A stretch of DNA of 64,000 nucleotides from Desulfobacterales bacterium (GTDB lineage Bacteria; Desulfobacterota; Desulfobacteria; Desulfobacterales; SpSt-501): positions 1-64,000 of the forward strand of contig JAUQXK010000116.1 of assembly GCA_030834695.1 (NCBI GenBank), read 5' to 3'. The translations under genes and the position numbers were made by a program. This document shows, piece by piece, positions 1-8,493 of the stretch (within the stretch, counting starts at the first letter, position 1; every line of letters starts with the position of its first letter). The notes below the pieces were generated by a model. The model worked only from the letters and a program-made list of their open reading frames with translations. It was not told the DNA's origin and did not search any database.

Positions 1-189
1 GTCCATCCACGGCACCCGAAACAATATCACCCGCTCCGGCTCCACCAGCCGCTCCGGTATCCGCGCCCGACGATAAATCGGATTCTGTTCCAGCACCGGC
101 TTGATCGACTCCATCACCTCGTTCACCGCTTGATGAAACTCTTTCTCATAAGGATCCCGACTCTTCACGTACTCCATGATCTCGGACAT
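1..189 (-). CDS. gdhA: NADP-type glutamate dehydrogenase, N-terminal part (cut by window edge)
   Basis: Only the first 63 codons are in the window. They match the N-terminus of hexameric glutamate dehydrogenase (2-oxoglutarate + ammonia + NADPH to glutamate): a helix ending in LEQNPIYRR is followed by the family's conserved ERLVEPERVILFRVPW block, as in E. coli GdhA. ATG at 189 is preceded by GGGAAAGG at good spacing. It is the last visible gene of the minus-strand amine/ABC operon, 145 bases after the iron alcohol dehydrogenase, so it may recapture ammonia released by that pathway or may have its own promoter. The catalytic part lies outside the window, so coenzyme preference is assumed from similarity. 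Confidence 0.88.
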   Translation of the reverse strand, partial: MSEIMEYVKSRDPYEKEFHQAVNEVMESIKPVLEQNPIYRRARIPERLVEPERVILFRVPWMD

Positions 190-334
190 GTGATCTACCT
201 TTCCCAATGGTGATGATTTATCGAAGCGTACAAGGACCTTCTCGAATCAACTCATTTCCAAACGTCCTTCCGCTGATCCCGCCCCATGTTCGTTTTCGAT
301 CGACCGGGCGGACCTGACCGCGGCCGGCATGGGG

Positions 335-1489
335 TCAATAGTTTGCCTCCAGAATCCCGATGACCTCCTGCTCGGTGACCGTGCGCGGGTTGTTGCTGAT
401 CAGGCGCACTGCGCCCACCGTGGTCTTGGCCAGGGCCGGGAACTCCTCCCGCGGAACGCCGTAGCTGCTGAGTCGATAGGAGATCCCCAGGTCGTCGAGC
501 AGGTTTTTGACCGCCTTGACCGCGAGCCGGGCGGCCTGAACTTCCGGCATTCGCCTGGTTTTCTCCCCGAACGCCTTAGCGATTTCGACGTATTTGTGCG
601 GGGTGGCGATCAGGTTGTATTCCATCACCCAGGGAAGGATGAAGGCTGTCAGCAATCCGTGCGGCAGGTGGAACTTGCCACCGATGGCGAGCGCCAGCGC
701 GTGGTCCAGGCCGTTCTGGGTGTTGGAGAAGGCCATGCCCGCCAGGCAGGAAGCGTGCAGCATGTTCTCGCGGGCCGCCAAGTTCTGGCCCTGGGCGAAA
801 GCCTGCCGCAGGTTGGCGGCCACCAGCCGGATGGCCTGCAGGTTGAGCGTGTCGGTGAAGACCGTGGCGCGGACGCCTACGAATGACTCGATGGCGTGCA
901 CCAGGGCGTCCATGCCGGTCATGGCCGTCACCCGCGGCGGCAAGGCGAGCGTCAGCTGCGGGTCCAGCAGGGCCGCCCGCGCGAACATGTGCTCGCTGAC
1001 GATGCCCTTCTTGACCTTGTTCTGAGTGTCGGACAGGACACAGATGGAGGTCATCTCGCTGCCGGTGCCGGCCGTGGTGGGGATGAGGATCAGCGGCACC
1101 CCCGGCCGGGGCACCAATTCCATGCCGAAGTATTTATCGATGGGGCCTTCGTTGGCCAGCAGCACCGAGCTGACCTTGGAGATGTCCAGAGCGCTGCCGC
1201 CGCCGAGACCCACAATGACGTCCGGCCCGAAGTCTTTGGCGGCCTTGGCGCCGGCCAGCGCCACTTCCACCCGGGGATCGGGCTCGACCTCGGCAAAGAC
1301 ACTGAAACCGAGGTTGGCCCGTTCGAGCACACCCGTTACCTGATCCAGGACTCCGGCCGACTTGATCCCCGGATCGGTGACGACCAGGACCCGGCTGCCC
1401 TTCACGCGCTTGACCTCATCCGGCAAGCTTTCCACGGCCCCATGCCCGAAGACCACCCGTCGGACGGTTTCGAACGATTGAACCTTCAT
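335..1489 (-). CDS. Iron-containing alcohol dehydrogenase
   Basis: A 384-residue group III (Fe-ADH) oxidoreductase. The N-terminal Rossmann-like half carries GLGGGSALDISK (about residue 95), the NAD(P)-binding motif of the family. The C-terminal helical half carries the metal ligands in GMDALVHAIE and in NGLDHALA...HLPHG. It would interconvert an aldehyde and an alcohol in the cytoplasm with NAD(P)H. A strong GGAGG precedes ATG 1489. It lies 73 bases after an ABC ATPase gene in an apparent operon for an organic nitrogen or sulfonate-like substrate, so it may reduce an aldehyde from that pathway. Sulfoacetaldehyde reductases (SarD) belong to the same family and could be an alternative, but sequence alone does not decide the substrate. 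Confidence 0.9.
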   Translation of the reverse strand: MKVQSFETVRRVVFGHGAVESLPDEVKRVKGSRVLVVTDPGIKSAGVLDQVTGVLERANLGFSVFAEVEPDPRVEVALAGAKAAKDFGPDVIVGLGGGSALDISKVSSVLLANEGPIDKYFGMELVPRPGVPLILIPTTAGTGSEMTSICVLSDTQNKVKKGIVSEHMFARAALLDPQLTLALPPRVTAMTGMDALVHAIESFVGVRATVFTDTLNLQAIRLVAANLRQAFAQGQNLAARENMLHASCLAGMAFSNTQNGLDHALALAIGGKFHLPHGLLTAFILPWVMEYNLIATPHKYVEIAKAFGEKTRRMPEVQAARLAVKAVKNLLDDLGISYRLSSYGVPREEFPALAKTTVGAVRLISNNPRTVTEQEVIGILEANY

Positions 1490-1562
1490 AATAGTGACCT
1501 CCTCTCCCGTTCAGCTGCAAGCCGTTACGGAATATCTCTTCTTCGATTGATCCCGAATGGGA

Positions 1563-2321
1563 TTAGAGCACCAGCTCGGACGCATCGGTAATCTGCTGGC
1601 GGAGCTGAAGGAATTTCATGTCCGTATGCTCCCGCGGTCTCGGCAGCTCGACATCGTAGACCTCATGCATGCGCCCGGGCAATTTCCCCTTCAGGGTGAC
1701 GATGCGATCGCCCAGATAGATCGCTTCATCGATGTTGTTGGTCACGAACAAGACGGTGCGCTTTTCGCTCTCCCAGATGCGAACAGTCTCTTTTTCCATG
1801 AAGTAGCGGGTTTGCGCATCGAGTTGACCGAACGGCTCGTCTAACAACATGACCTTTGGATTGTTGGCGTAAGCCCGGGCGATTCCCACCCGTTGCTTCA
1901 TGCCCCCGCTCAATTGGTGCGGGTAATGTTTTTCAAAACCGTTCAGGCCCACGAGGTCGATGTAGCGCTGGGCGATCCGGCGCCGCTCCGATTTGTCGAC
2001 GCCGTTCAGCATCGGCCCCAGTTCGACATTGCCCATGACCGTTTTCCAGCCGAAGAGCATGTAACTTTGGAAGACCAAGCCGCGGTCGGGCCCCGGTCCG
2101 GCAATCTGTTGACCGTCCAATTTGATCGAACCCTCGTTCGGGGTTTCCAGGCCTGCAATAATGCGCAGCAAGGTGCTTTTCCCGGATTGCCCGGGCCCCA
2201 GGATGACCAGGAATTCCTTGTCCCGGACCTCCAGGCTGATATCCTCCAAAACGTGGACACGCTGCTTGCCCTTTTGGATGAAGAACTTGGTGATGTTCCG
2301 GCATTCGATTTTCGGCGTCAT
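1563..2321 (-). CDS. ABC transporter ATPase, nitrate/sulfonate/taurine type (second of two)
   Basis: A 252-residue ATPase of the SsuB/TauB class that powers import through the membrane subunits encoded just upstream. The Walker A is GPGQSGKST (about residues 42-50), a less usual form of GPSGCGKST that still fits GxxxxGKS/T. The signature is LSGGMKQRVGIARA, followed by Walker B VMLLDEP. The C-terminus has PRPREHTDMKF, typical of the SsuB/TauB class. It starts 31 bases after the second permease stop. The same operon carries another, different ATPase at 5425-6192, so the importer may use two distinct motor subunits. Confidence 0.93.
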   Translation of the reverse strand: MTPKIECRNITKFFIQKGKQRVHVLEDISLEVRDKEFLVILGPGQSGKSTLLRIIAGLETPNEGSIKLDGQQIAGPGPDRGLVFQSYMLFGWKTVMGNVELGPMLNGVDKSERRRIAQRYIDLVGLNGFEKHYPHQLSGGMKQRVGIARAYANNPKVMLLDEPFGQLDAQTRYFMEKETVRIWESEKRTVLFVTNNIDEAIYLGDRIVTLKGKLPGRMHEVYDVELPRPREHTDMKFLQLRQQITDASELVL

Positions 2322-2352
2322 GATTTATCCTCAAGAAATCCGCTTGCCTGGC

Positions 2353-3234
2353 TTACAGGCCGGCAATGTCGCGTTTCCACGGACATAGATACTTTTCCAG
2401 TCCGGCGATCAGCAGAGACGAAAGCCAGGCTACGATGGCGATGATGATCATGCCGCCGATCACCAAGGACGTGTCGGAGATTTTCATGCCCTGCACGATG
2501 ATGAACCCCAGCCCGGAGCGCGAGGCCACCAGCTCTGCCGCCAAAACGCAGGTCCAGGCCATGGAGAGCGAAATCTGCAGCCCGGCGAAGATGGCCGGAA
2601 AGGAGGCCGGAAAGCTCACCTGGATGATTTCGTTCCAGCGTCCTCCGCCTAGTACCTTGACGACGTCGTAAAGCTCCGGTTCGATCAGGCGCATGCCGTT
2701 GTAAGAATTGAGCAGGCAGGGAACGAAAGTACCGATGACGATGATAAAGATTTTGGACGGCTCGCCGATGCCGAACCACAGGATCGAGATCGAAATCCAG
2801 GCGATCGGCGGCATGGGCTTGAAGATGTCGAAAACCGGTTTGACGATGGCGTCCACGTAAGGGTTGAGCGCCATGAACAGTCCCAGGGGGATCGCCAGCG
2901 CCGAGGCCAAGACGAAGCCGATGAAGATACGCTGGGTGCTGGCCCAGATGTGCCCCCAGATCGTGAGCCCTGCCAGGGTATCGGTCATCAGCCCTTGGAA
3001 GCGCTCGACCACCTGCCAGGGAGTGGCGAGGGCACCGGCGAAAAGCCCGCTGACGGCAGCTTGGTGCCACACGAGCAAGAAAGCGGTCATGGACAGCACA
3101 TGGAGCAGGTATTCGTTGGTGACGATGCGCCGGATGGTCAGCGGCTTCTTATCCCGGACCGTCTGCTGGATTTCGTCGGCGATGGAGCTGCCCTGCCGGC
3201 CGAGATCCTGAATGGTTTCCTGAATGTCTGCCAT
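2353..3234 (-). CDS. ABC transporter permease, SsuC/TauC type (second of two)
   Basis: A 293-residue inner-membrane permease. A cytoplasmic N-terminal tail of about 50 residues precedes about six membrane helices. The ATPase-contacting EAA-type loop is visible around VVKVLGGGRWNEIIQVSFPASFPAIFAG. I start it at ATG 3234 because an AGGAGG lies just upstream and because a longer reading (to 3492) would run into the preceding permease gene. Its RBS overlaps the end of that gene, which stops at 3240. It is clearly a different protein from that permease, so the membrane domain is probably a heterodimer. Confidence 0.92.
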   Translation of the reverse strand: MADIQETIQDLGRQGSSIADEIQQTVRDKKPLTIRRIVTNEYLLHVLSMTAFLLVWHQAAVSGLFAGALATPWQVVERFQGLMTDTLAGLTIWGHIWASTQRIFIGFVLASALAIPLGLFMALNPYVDAIVKPVFDIFKPMPPIAWISISILWFGIGEPSKIFIIVIGTFVPCLLNSYNGMRLIEPELYDVVKVLGGGRWNEIIQVSFPASFPAIFAGLQISLSMAWTCVLAAELVASRSGLGFIIVQGMKISDTSLVIGGMIIIAIVAWLSSLLIAGLEKYLCPWKRDIAGL

Positions 3235-3239
3235 GGACG

Positions 3240-4034
3240 CTACCTCCTGATCCCGGCGAGCAATCGCCGTTCCACATAATCGATCAGCACGCCGATTGCG
3301 GCCCCCGCCAGGCCGACGGAGACCATGCCCAGCACGACCAGATCCGGCAAAGCCAGCCGCCGCCCCATGGTGATCAGGTAACCCAGTCCCTGGTCGGCGG
3401 CGAGCAGTTCGGCACCCACCAGGTTGGTCCAGCAGCAGGCAAGCGCGATCTGCAGGGCGCCGAAGACCATCGGCAGAGCGGAAGGGACGCACAAGGTTTT
3501 AAAGATCTGCCAGTCCGAAGCGCCATAGGTCCGGGCCATCTGGATCAGGGTGGGGTTGGTCATGCGCACGCCCACGAAGGCGTTGATTACACAGGGGACG
3601 ACCCCGCCGAGCCAGATGATGAAAACCTTGCCCCCCAGGCCGATACCGAACCAGAAAATGGTCAGCGGGATCCAGGCGATGGGCGGGATCGGGCGGATCA
3701 ATTCAAACAACGGTCGGGCAATGCCGCGCACCACCCCGAACCAGCCCATGAAGAGACCCAGAGGCAGCCCAATCCCCAGTGCCAGCAGGTAGCCTATAAA
3801 GGCTTCCTGGGCGCTCACCCATGCATGTATAAAGATGGTGGCACCGTCCGGGTTCGGGTCGCTGAGCTTGGTGACGAACAGGCTGCCCACCTGGGTGGGG
3901 GCGGCCAGCATGGTCTTCGGCACGACGTCGAGCTGCACCATCAACTCCCACACGACGAAAAAAGTCAGCACGCTCAGGATGGGCAGCAGGATCAAGCTCA
4001 ACGGTTTCTTTACTTTTACTTCTTCGTACGCCAT
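3240..4034 (-). CDS. ABC transporter permease, SsuC/TauC type (first of two)
   Basis: A 264-residue binding-protein-dependent permease with about six hydrophobic segments. The EAA-type loop is around ARTYGASDWQIFKTLCVPSALPMVFGALQ, and PIPPIAWIPLTIFWFGIG is typical of nitrate/sulfonate/bicarbonate importers. ATG 4034 has GGGAG upstream. It follows the binding-protein gene after 140 bases that contain a long GC hairpin, and it is followed 5 bases later by the second permease, so translation of the two is probably coupled. Confidence 0.92.
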   Translation of the reverse strand: MAYEEVKVKKPLSLILLPILSVLTFFVVWELMVQLDVVPKTMLAAPTQVGSLFVTKLSDPNPDGATIFIHAWVSAQEAFIGYLLALGIGLPLGLFMGWFGVVRGIARPLFELIRPIPPIAWIPLTIFWFGIGLGGKVFIIWLGGVVPCVINAFVGVRMTNPTLIQMARTYGASDWQIFKTLCVPSALPMVFGALQIALACCWTNLVGAELLAADQGLGYLITMGRRLALPDLVVLGMVSVGLAGAAIGVLIDYVERRLLAGIRR

Positions 4035-4131
4035 CTCATATCTCCCTGCGGAGCGGTTTCAAAACCTCCCTCGGCAATCCGCGGTTTCCGATGCCGCGGC
4101 AGACGAAGCTCTACGGCGGCGGTCGGAGTCG

Positions 4132-4163
4132 CCGGCCGGGATGAGACGTTCCATCCCGGCCGG
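4132..4163 (-). terminator. Intercistronic stem-loop after binding-protein gene
   Basis: A perfect 12-bp GC-rich stem (4132-4143 with 4152-4163) and an 8-base loop lie just after the binding-protein stop on the transcribed strand. No U-run follows, so it is more likely an mRNA-protecting or partial-termination hairpin than a full terminator. Its position between a binding protein and its permease recurs in two other ABC operons in this window. Confidence 0.6.
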
Positions 4164-4174
4164 TTTGCCGATTC

Positions 4175-5260
4175 CTACAGGTCGTCTGTCGGAATGGGAG
4201 TTTTCACCATCTTGAGGAACTTGTCGGTCACGTAAGCGGAATCTTTGACCTTTGCGAATTCATCCGGCTTGAAACGGCCCTGAGCCGTGAAGAATTCGGC
4301 AATCAGGCTTTGCCACTTCGCTGCCGTGCTCATGCCCTTGGATGAATCGAATAGCTTGAGCTGCTCTTCCAGGGTCCAGACCGGGTGGGTGTCGATGTCC
4401 AGCTTGCACATCTCCGGGGTCATATCCATGCCGCCCCAGTCCTTCATGAACTTCTGGTACATCTTGACCACTTCCGGACCGCTGCCGTGCTTCTTGATGT
4501 AGTTGACGCCGCGCAGGTAGACGCGCAGAAACTTGGCCACGACTTCCGGATTCTTGTCGCAAAATTCCTTGTCGCCGATCAGGGTGATCGGAAGGGCGGC
4601 GCCGCACATTTTGAGGTCGGATATCTTCTTGAAACCCTTAGCCTCGGCGGTATAGCAGTAGGGGGCCCACAGCACCGCGATGTCGCCGACGCCTTTTTCA
4701 AAGGCCGCCATGGCCGAAGCCTGGTCCATCTGCTTGACCACCACGTCGCTGTCCTTCAGCCCCAGTACTTTCAGCCAGGTGCTCATGGCATAGTGGACGG
4801 ACGAAACGGTGGTGACCAGGATGGTCTTGCCCTTGACGGTTTCGGGCGAGCCGTAGACTTCGGGGAATTCCTTGTTGAACCCTTTCACCTTCAGAATGGG
4901 GCTGTCGGCGCGGACGTAGACGTTGTTGGTGATGGACTCGTCGTCACCCAACCCGAACTGGTAGGCGCCGTAGCGCAGGGCTCCGACCACCTGGGGAACG
5001 CCGCCGGTGGCCCCCAGCACCCACTGCTTGGCCGGCAGGGCCTCCATCTGAGCCATGCCCGAATCGAAGAAGAGCAGCTCCAGATCCAGGCCTTCCTGCT
5101 TGTCCCAGCCCTTCTGCTTGGCCAGCCAGGGGAGGAATGTTTCAAATTCCGGCATCCAGCAGGTCTTGAGCTTCATGGGTGCCTGAGCCTGGGCCGGTGT
5201 GAAGGAACACACCAAGAGAGCAGCCAGAACCAACACACTGAACAAAGCGAACTTTTTCAT
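4175..5260 (-). CDS. ABC transporter substrate-binding protein, SsuA/TauA/NMT1-like
   Basis: A 361-residue exported protein. ATG 5260 (AAGGAG upstream) begins a clear signal peptide: MKKF, a hydrophobic core, then FTPAQAQA as the likely cleavage site. The mature part starts KLKTCWMPEFETFLPWLAKQ, typical of type 2 binding proteins for nitrate, sulfonates or similar compounds. It should deliver substrate in the periplasm to the two permeases below it. It is the only binding protein of the operon. The substrate cannot be read from sequence; the surrounding amine-oxidation genes suggest an organic amine or amino-sulfonate. Confidence 0.9.
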   Translation of the reverse strand: MKKFALFSVLVLAALLVCSFTPAQAQAPMKLKTCWMPEFETFLPWLAKQKGWDKQEGLDLELLFFDSGMAQMEALPAKQWVLGATGGVPQVVGALRYGAYQFGLGDDESITNNVYVRADSPILKVKGFNKEFPEVYGSPETVKGKTILVTTVSSVHYAMSTWLKVLGLKDSDVVVKQMDQASAMAAFEKGVGDIAVLWAPYCYTAEAKGFKKISDLKMCGAALPITLIGDKEFCDKNPEVVAKFLRVYLRGVNYIKKHGSGPEVVKMYQKFMKDWGGMDMTPEMCKLDIDTHPVWTLEEQLKLFDSSKGMSTAAKWQSLIAEFFTAQGRFKPDEFAKVKDSAYVTDKFLKMVKTPIPTDDL

Positions 5261-5424
5261 CTCACAGCTCCTTTTTGACATAGGGGGGGGGTTGTCTTGT
5301 TCCGTACTGCACACCACACTGGGTCCGGACTGGGCCCGGACCCTTTCGGTATCACTTTCCGGCGAGGCACCTCCTTGGGTTGGGATTTGCTGTCGTCAGC
5401 CGCCCTCGCGGGTCGGCTCCACCT

Positions 5425-6192
5425 TTACCACCATCGAATCAGTTCCGTGACGTGTTTGCGGATGGCGACGAAATCCGGATCGATTAAGCTGCGGGGTCTG
5501 GGCAGGTCGACGTTCACCTCCGCTTTGATGTTGGTCGGCTTGTTGCTCAGCACCAGAATCCGCTCGGCCACATACACAGCCTCTTCGATGTTGTGGGTAA
5601 CGAAGATGACCGTGCTTTTTAACGTCTGCCAGAGTTTTACGAGCTCATCCTCCAGGTAATAGCGCAATTTGACATCCAGCTGTCCGTACGGTTCGTCCAT
5701 CAGCAGCAGGTCGGGGTCCACGGCAAAGGCCCGGGCGACGGTGATGCGTTGGACCATGCTGGCGGAGACCTGGTTGGGATAGAGGCTCTGAGTCTCCGTG
5801 AGCCCGACCAGGTCCAGCATGAAATCAACCCGCTCGTTGATTTTTGCGGCGGGGAAGCCCTTGATCTGCATTCCGTAGGCCACATTCTGGCGGACGGTCC
5901 GCCACGGCAGGCAGGTCGGCTCCTGGAACACGAAGGAAATGTTGTGCCGCTTGGGGTCCGCGACCTCGCCATCGATGAAAATATTGCCTTCACTGGTGGG
6001 GATGAGTTTGGAAAGGCAATTGAGAAAGGTGGTCTTGCCGCAGCCCGTCGGACCGACGATGGCCAGGAATTCGCCCTGGGCGACATGGAAATTGATGCGG
6101 TTCAGCACCAGGAGATCGCCGAATCGCTTGGTCAGGTTCTTGACTTCGATTTTGACTTGTTTCGTGTCCGGTTTCAGGGCTGCAACTTGCAA
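5425..6192 (-). CDS. ABC transporter ATPase, nitrate/sulfonate/taurine type (first of two)
   Basis: A 255-residue ATPase with Walker A GPTGCGKTT, Q-loop FVFQEP, Walker B LLLMDEP and switch FVTHNI. The signature is VSASMVQRITVARA, in which the usual LSGGM/Q is replaced by VSASM; this weakens the canonical LSGGQ motif and may make this the degenerate partner of an asymmetric ATPase pair. I chose the TTG at 6192 as start because AAGGAG lies 6 bases upstream and gives the usual family length; longer readings run into the aldehyde dehydrogenase gene. The C-terminal DLPRPRSLIDPDFV is typical of SsuB/TauB-like subunits. Confidence 0.9.
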   Translation of the reverse strand: MQVAALKPDTKQVKIEVKNLTKRFGDLLVLNRINFHVAQGEFLAIVGPTGCGKTTFLNCLSKLIPTSEGNIFIDGEVADPKRHNISFVFQEPTCLPWRTVRQNVAYGMQIKGFPAAKINERVDFMLDLVGLTETQSLYPNQVSASMVQRITVARAFAVDPDLLLMDEPYGQLDVKLRYYLEDELVKLWQTLKSTVIFVTHNIEEAVYVAERILVLSNKPTNIKAEVNVDLPRPRSLIDPDFVAIRKHVTELIRWW

Positions 6193-6265
6193 GGTGCGCT
6201 CCTTATCCTGCAGGATCAAAAGGTGCCGAATATTTTCAGCTACGACACAGCAGCTAAACTGCGTT

Positions 6266-7825
6266 TCAACTGGCCGTGCAGCTTTTGACGGCGCTGGTTT
6301 TTGGCCCTGAAGCTTCTTTCGAAGCGTCGGCCGTGAGTCGGCCGGCGGCCGGCTGTGCGAAGCGCACGGTGGCGACCTTGTTCTGGGTGAAAAAGTCGAT
6401 GCCGTCCCTGCCCTGGGCCTTGTCGGTGCCGACCAGGGACTGCTTGATGCCCCCGAAAGGCAGGTAGGGGTGCGGAGCCGGCACGCCCACGTTGACGCCC
6501 ACCATGCCAACATCGGCTTCGGCGATGAATTTTTCAGTATAGTACAGGTTCTGCGTGAAGATGCAGGCGCCGTTGCCCACCTCCTGGGCGCGGATGAGCC
6601 GCAGCGCATGGTCGAGGTTCTCAACCTTGATCACCGCCGCCACCGGCCCGAAGATTTCGGTCTGCACGATGCTCATCTCCGGGGTGGCCTCGGTGAAGAT
6701 GGTCGGGCCGACATAATATCCGCCCTTGATCTCGGGCGGCACCTCGGGGTTGCGCCCGTCCAATACCAGCTTGGCTTTATCCTGACGGACACCGACATCG
6801 ATGCAGCGCTCGATGCGGGCCCTGGCATCGGCGGAGATGACCGGTCCGATGTGGATGTTCGGGTCAAGGGCGCTGCCCACTTTCATTTTCCTGGAGGCCG
6901 CGACGATGCGCTCCACCAGCTCGTCGTGGATTTCCGGCACGGCAGCTACAATCGAGCCGGCCAGACACCGCTGACCGGCGGAACCGTAGCAGGAGTTGAG
7001 GTAGTTCTCGATGAACAGATCCCACGGCAGGTCCTCCATGGCCACCAGGTAGTTCTTGGCCCCGCCCAGCAGCATGGTGCGTTTTCCGGCGCGGCCGGCG
7101 GCCTCCGCGATCTTACGGGCCGTGGGCGAGGAGCCGACCATGCAGATGCCGCGCACCCGCGGGTCGTCGTACCAGGCCGCGGTCGGAACATGGTCGCCGT
7201 TAACCACGTTGATTACCCCTGGCGGCAGCCCGATCTGGCTGAAAATGTCGCACATTTTCTGCATGAAGTAGGGTGACTGGGGGGAAGGTTTGAAGACGAA
7301 CGTGTTGCCGACACCGATGGCAAAGGGAATGAACCAGCCGAAGACGAGCGCCGGGAAGTTGAAGGGGGCCACCCCGCAGAAGACACCCAGGGGCTGGCGC
7401 ACCACCCGGCCAACGATATTGGCGCCGATGTTTTCCAGCGTCTCGCCCTGGATCAGGGTCGGAATGCTGCAAGCGGTCTCGATGATTTCGATGACCCGCT
7501 GGACCTCCCCGCGCGCCTCGCTGATGTGCTTGGCCTGATCGATGGCGATGGAATGGGCCAGTTCCTCGCGGCGATCTTCCATGGCCCGGCGCATGTCAAA
7601 GAGATATTTCACCCGCCGGCCGATGGGTTGTCGGCGCCATTCGTCGTAGGCGCGGTGACACGAGGCGATGGCCGTTGTGGAGGCCTCCGCCGTGCTGAGC
7701 GGAACTTCGCCGATCTGCTTGCCGTCGGAAGGGTTGAAGAGCGGAATCGTCTTGGCCCCGGCTTCATCCGTCCACTTGCCGTCGATGTAGTTCCGTATGC
7801 GGATCAACTCTGGTGTCGCTGTCAT
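6266..7825 (-). CDS. mmsA: CoA-acylating (methyl)malonate-semialdehyde dehydrogenase-like enzyme
   Basis: A 519-residue aldehyde dehydrogenase of the MmsA subgroup. The nucleophile is the Cys of GSAGQRC (about residue 287). The position of the general-base Glu of hydrolytic aldehyde dehydrogenases reads LLGGAKNY, the Asn-containing form seen in MMSDH, which releases its product as acyl-CoA. PFNFPALVFGWFIPFAIG is also MmsA-like. It likely turns malonate semialdehyde, methylmalonate semialdehyde or a related aldehyde into acetyl- or propionyl-CoA with NAD+. ATG 7825 has AGAGG upstream. It is first in the minus-strand operon, facing the divergent amine-oxidase operon. The exact aldehyde is unknown; a sulfoacetaldehyde or other acylating dehydrogenase is possible. 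Confidence 0.85.
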   Translation of the reverse strand: MTATPELIRIRNYIDGKWTDEAGAKTIPLFNPSDGKQIGEVPLSTAEASTTAIASCHRAYDEWRRQPIGRRVKYLFDMRRAMEDRREELAHSIAIDQAKHISEARGEVQRVIEIIETACSIPTLIQGETLENIGANIVGRVVRQPLGVFCGVAPFNFPALVFGWFIPFAIGVGNTFVFKPSPQSPYFMQKMCDIFSQIGLPPGVINVVNGDHVPTAAWYDDPRVRGICMVGSSPTARKIAEAAGRAGKRTMLLGGAKNYLVAMEDLPWDLFIENYLNSCYGSAGQRCLAGSIVAAVPEIHDELVERIVAASRKMKVGSALDPNIHIGPVISADARARIERCIDVGVRQDKAKLVLDGRNPEVPPEIKGGYYVGPTIFTEATPEMSIVQTEIFGPVAAVIKVENLDHALRLIRAQEVGNGACIFTQNLYYTEKFIAEADVGMVGVNVGVPAPHPYLPFGGIKQSLVGTDKAQGRDGIDFFTQNKVATVRFAQPAAGRLTADASKEASGPKTSAVKSCTAS

Positions 7826-8079
7826 CAATGACCTCTCGGCTGGGTGCCCCGGGACGGTCTCTGCCCGGGCGGTTTAGGGATAGATCTTGTTTTGATCGGA
7901 AAAAATAGCGAGTGCTGGGGAGGAAATGCGGGTGCTTGACCGGCGGAATCCACCTTTTGGAAAGGCATCCCATGGCAGATATCGAAATCAAGCGCTGCCA
8001 TTCTTCGAACCATCCTGTTCAGGCTTCCGATGACAACTCGGCTCCACGACACGTTCCGGATGAGCAATCGAATCCAAAT

Positions 8080-8103
8080 TGATATGTGATATATCAGATA
8101 TCA
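8080..8103. promoter_or_regulatory. 24-bp near-perfect palindrome, candidate operator 1
   Basis: A 24-base inverted repeat in which all but one mirrored base pair match. Its core is TGATATATCA (8087-8096). The same core recurs at 8197-8206, with centres exactly 110 bp apart. It lies in the divergent control region of the amine regulon and is a good candidate site for the GntR protein encoded at 12793-13461. Confidence 0.6.
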
Positions 8104-8193
8104 GAAAGAGGGGTCAAGAAGTTTTTGGGGCCACCCGGGCCGGTTTCAACCCTTCAGCGCGATGTGAAAACGTCTTCTTGACAACCATGATGG

Positions 8194-8209
8194 ATCTGAT
8201 ATATCAGAT
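8194..8209. promoter_or_regulatory. 16-bp perfect palindrome, candidate operator 2
   Basis: ATCTGATATATCAGAT is a perfect inverted repeat and shares the 10-base core TGATATATCA with the site at 8080-8103. The spacing of 110 bp is close to a whole number of helical turns, which would let one dimer pair bridge both sites. Confidence 0.6.
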
Positions 8210-8493
8210 TCCAATAAGACCGGATACGACCGGCTCCATCGATCCACCCATTTGTTTCGGTCCGCCATGCAAGATTCCGGACGGGCAATTCATCTTCCAG
8301 ACCTTATGACCGGTTCGACCCGTCAGGATCCTTTCATTTTATCCATTGTTACTCCGGCCGTAGAATATGGCAGATTCGGGTATGTCATTCATCCCGCCGG
8401 GCCACGGCTCAAGTTGCACCGATTCACTCATCGGGGCAATAACCACATGCCCTTGCCATTCGATCAACCATCCGTGCTTAACCAGGAGGTATC

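Larger units (their letters stand above)
7826..8493. promoter_or_regulatory. Divergent control region without a gene (668 bases)
   Basis: No convincing coding sequence lies between the start of the aldehyde dehydrogenase operon (minus) and the start of the flavoprotein operon (plus). The region holds two strong AT-rich palindromes (annotated separately) in an otherwise GC-rich neighbourhood and must contain the two divergent promoters. I could not assign convincing -35/-10 pairs. Confidence 0.7.

Noticed and set aside
8079-8309. Short plus-strand frame inside the divergent control region
   Set aside because: It covers both palindromes, has no family pattern and no good RBS.
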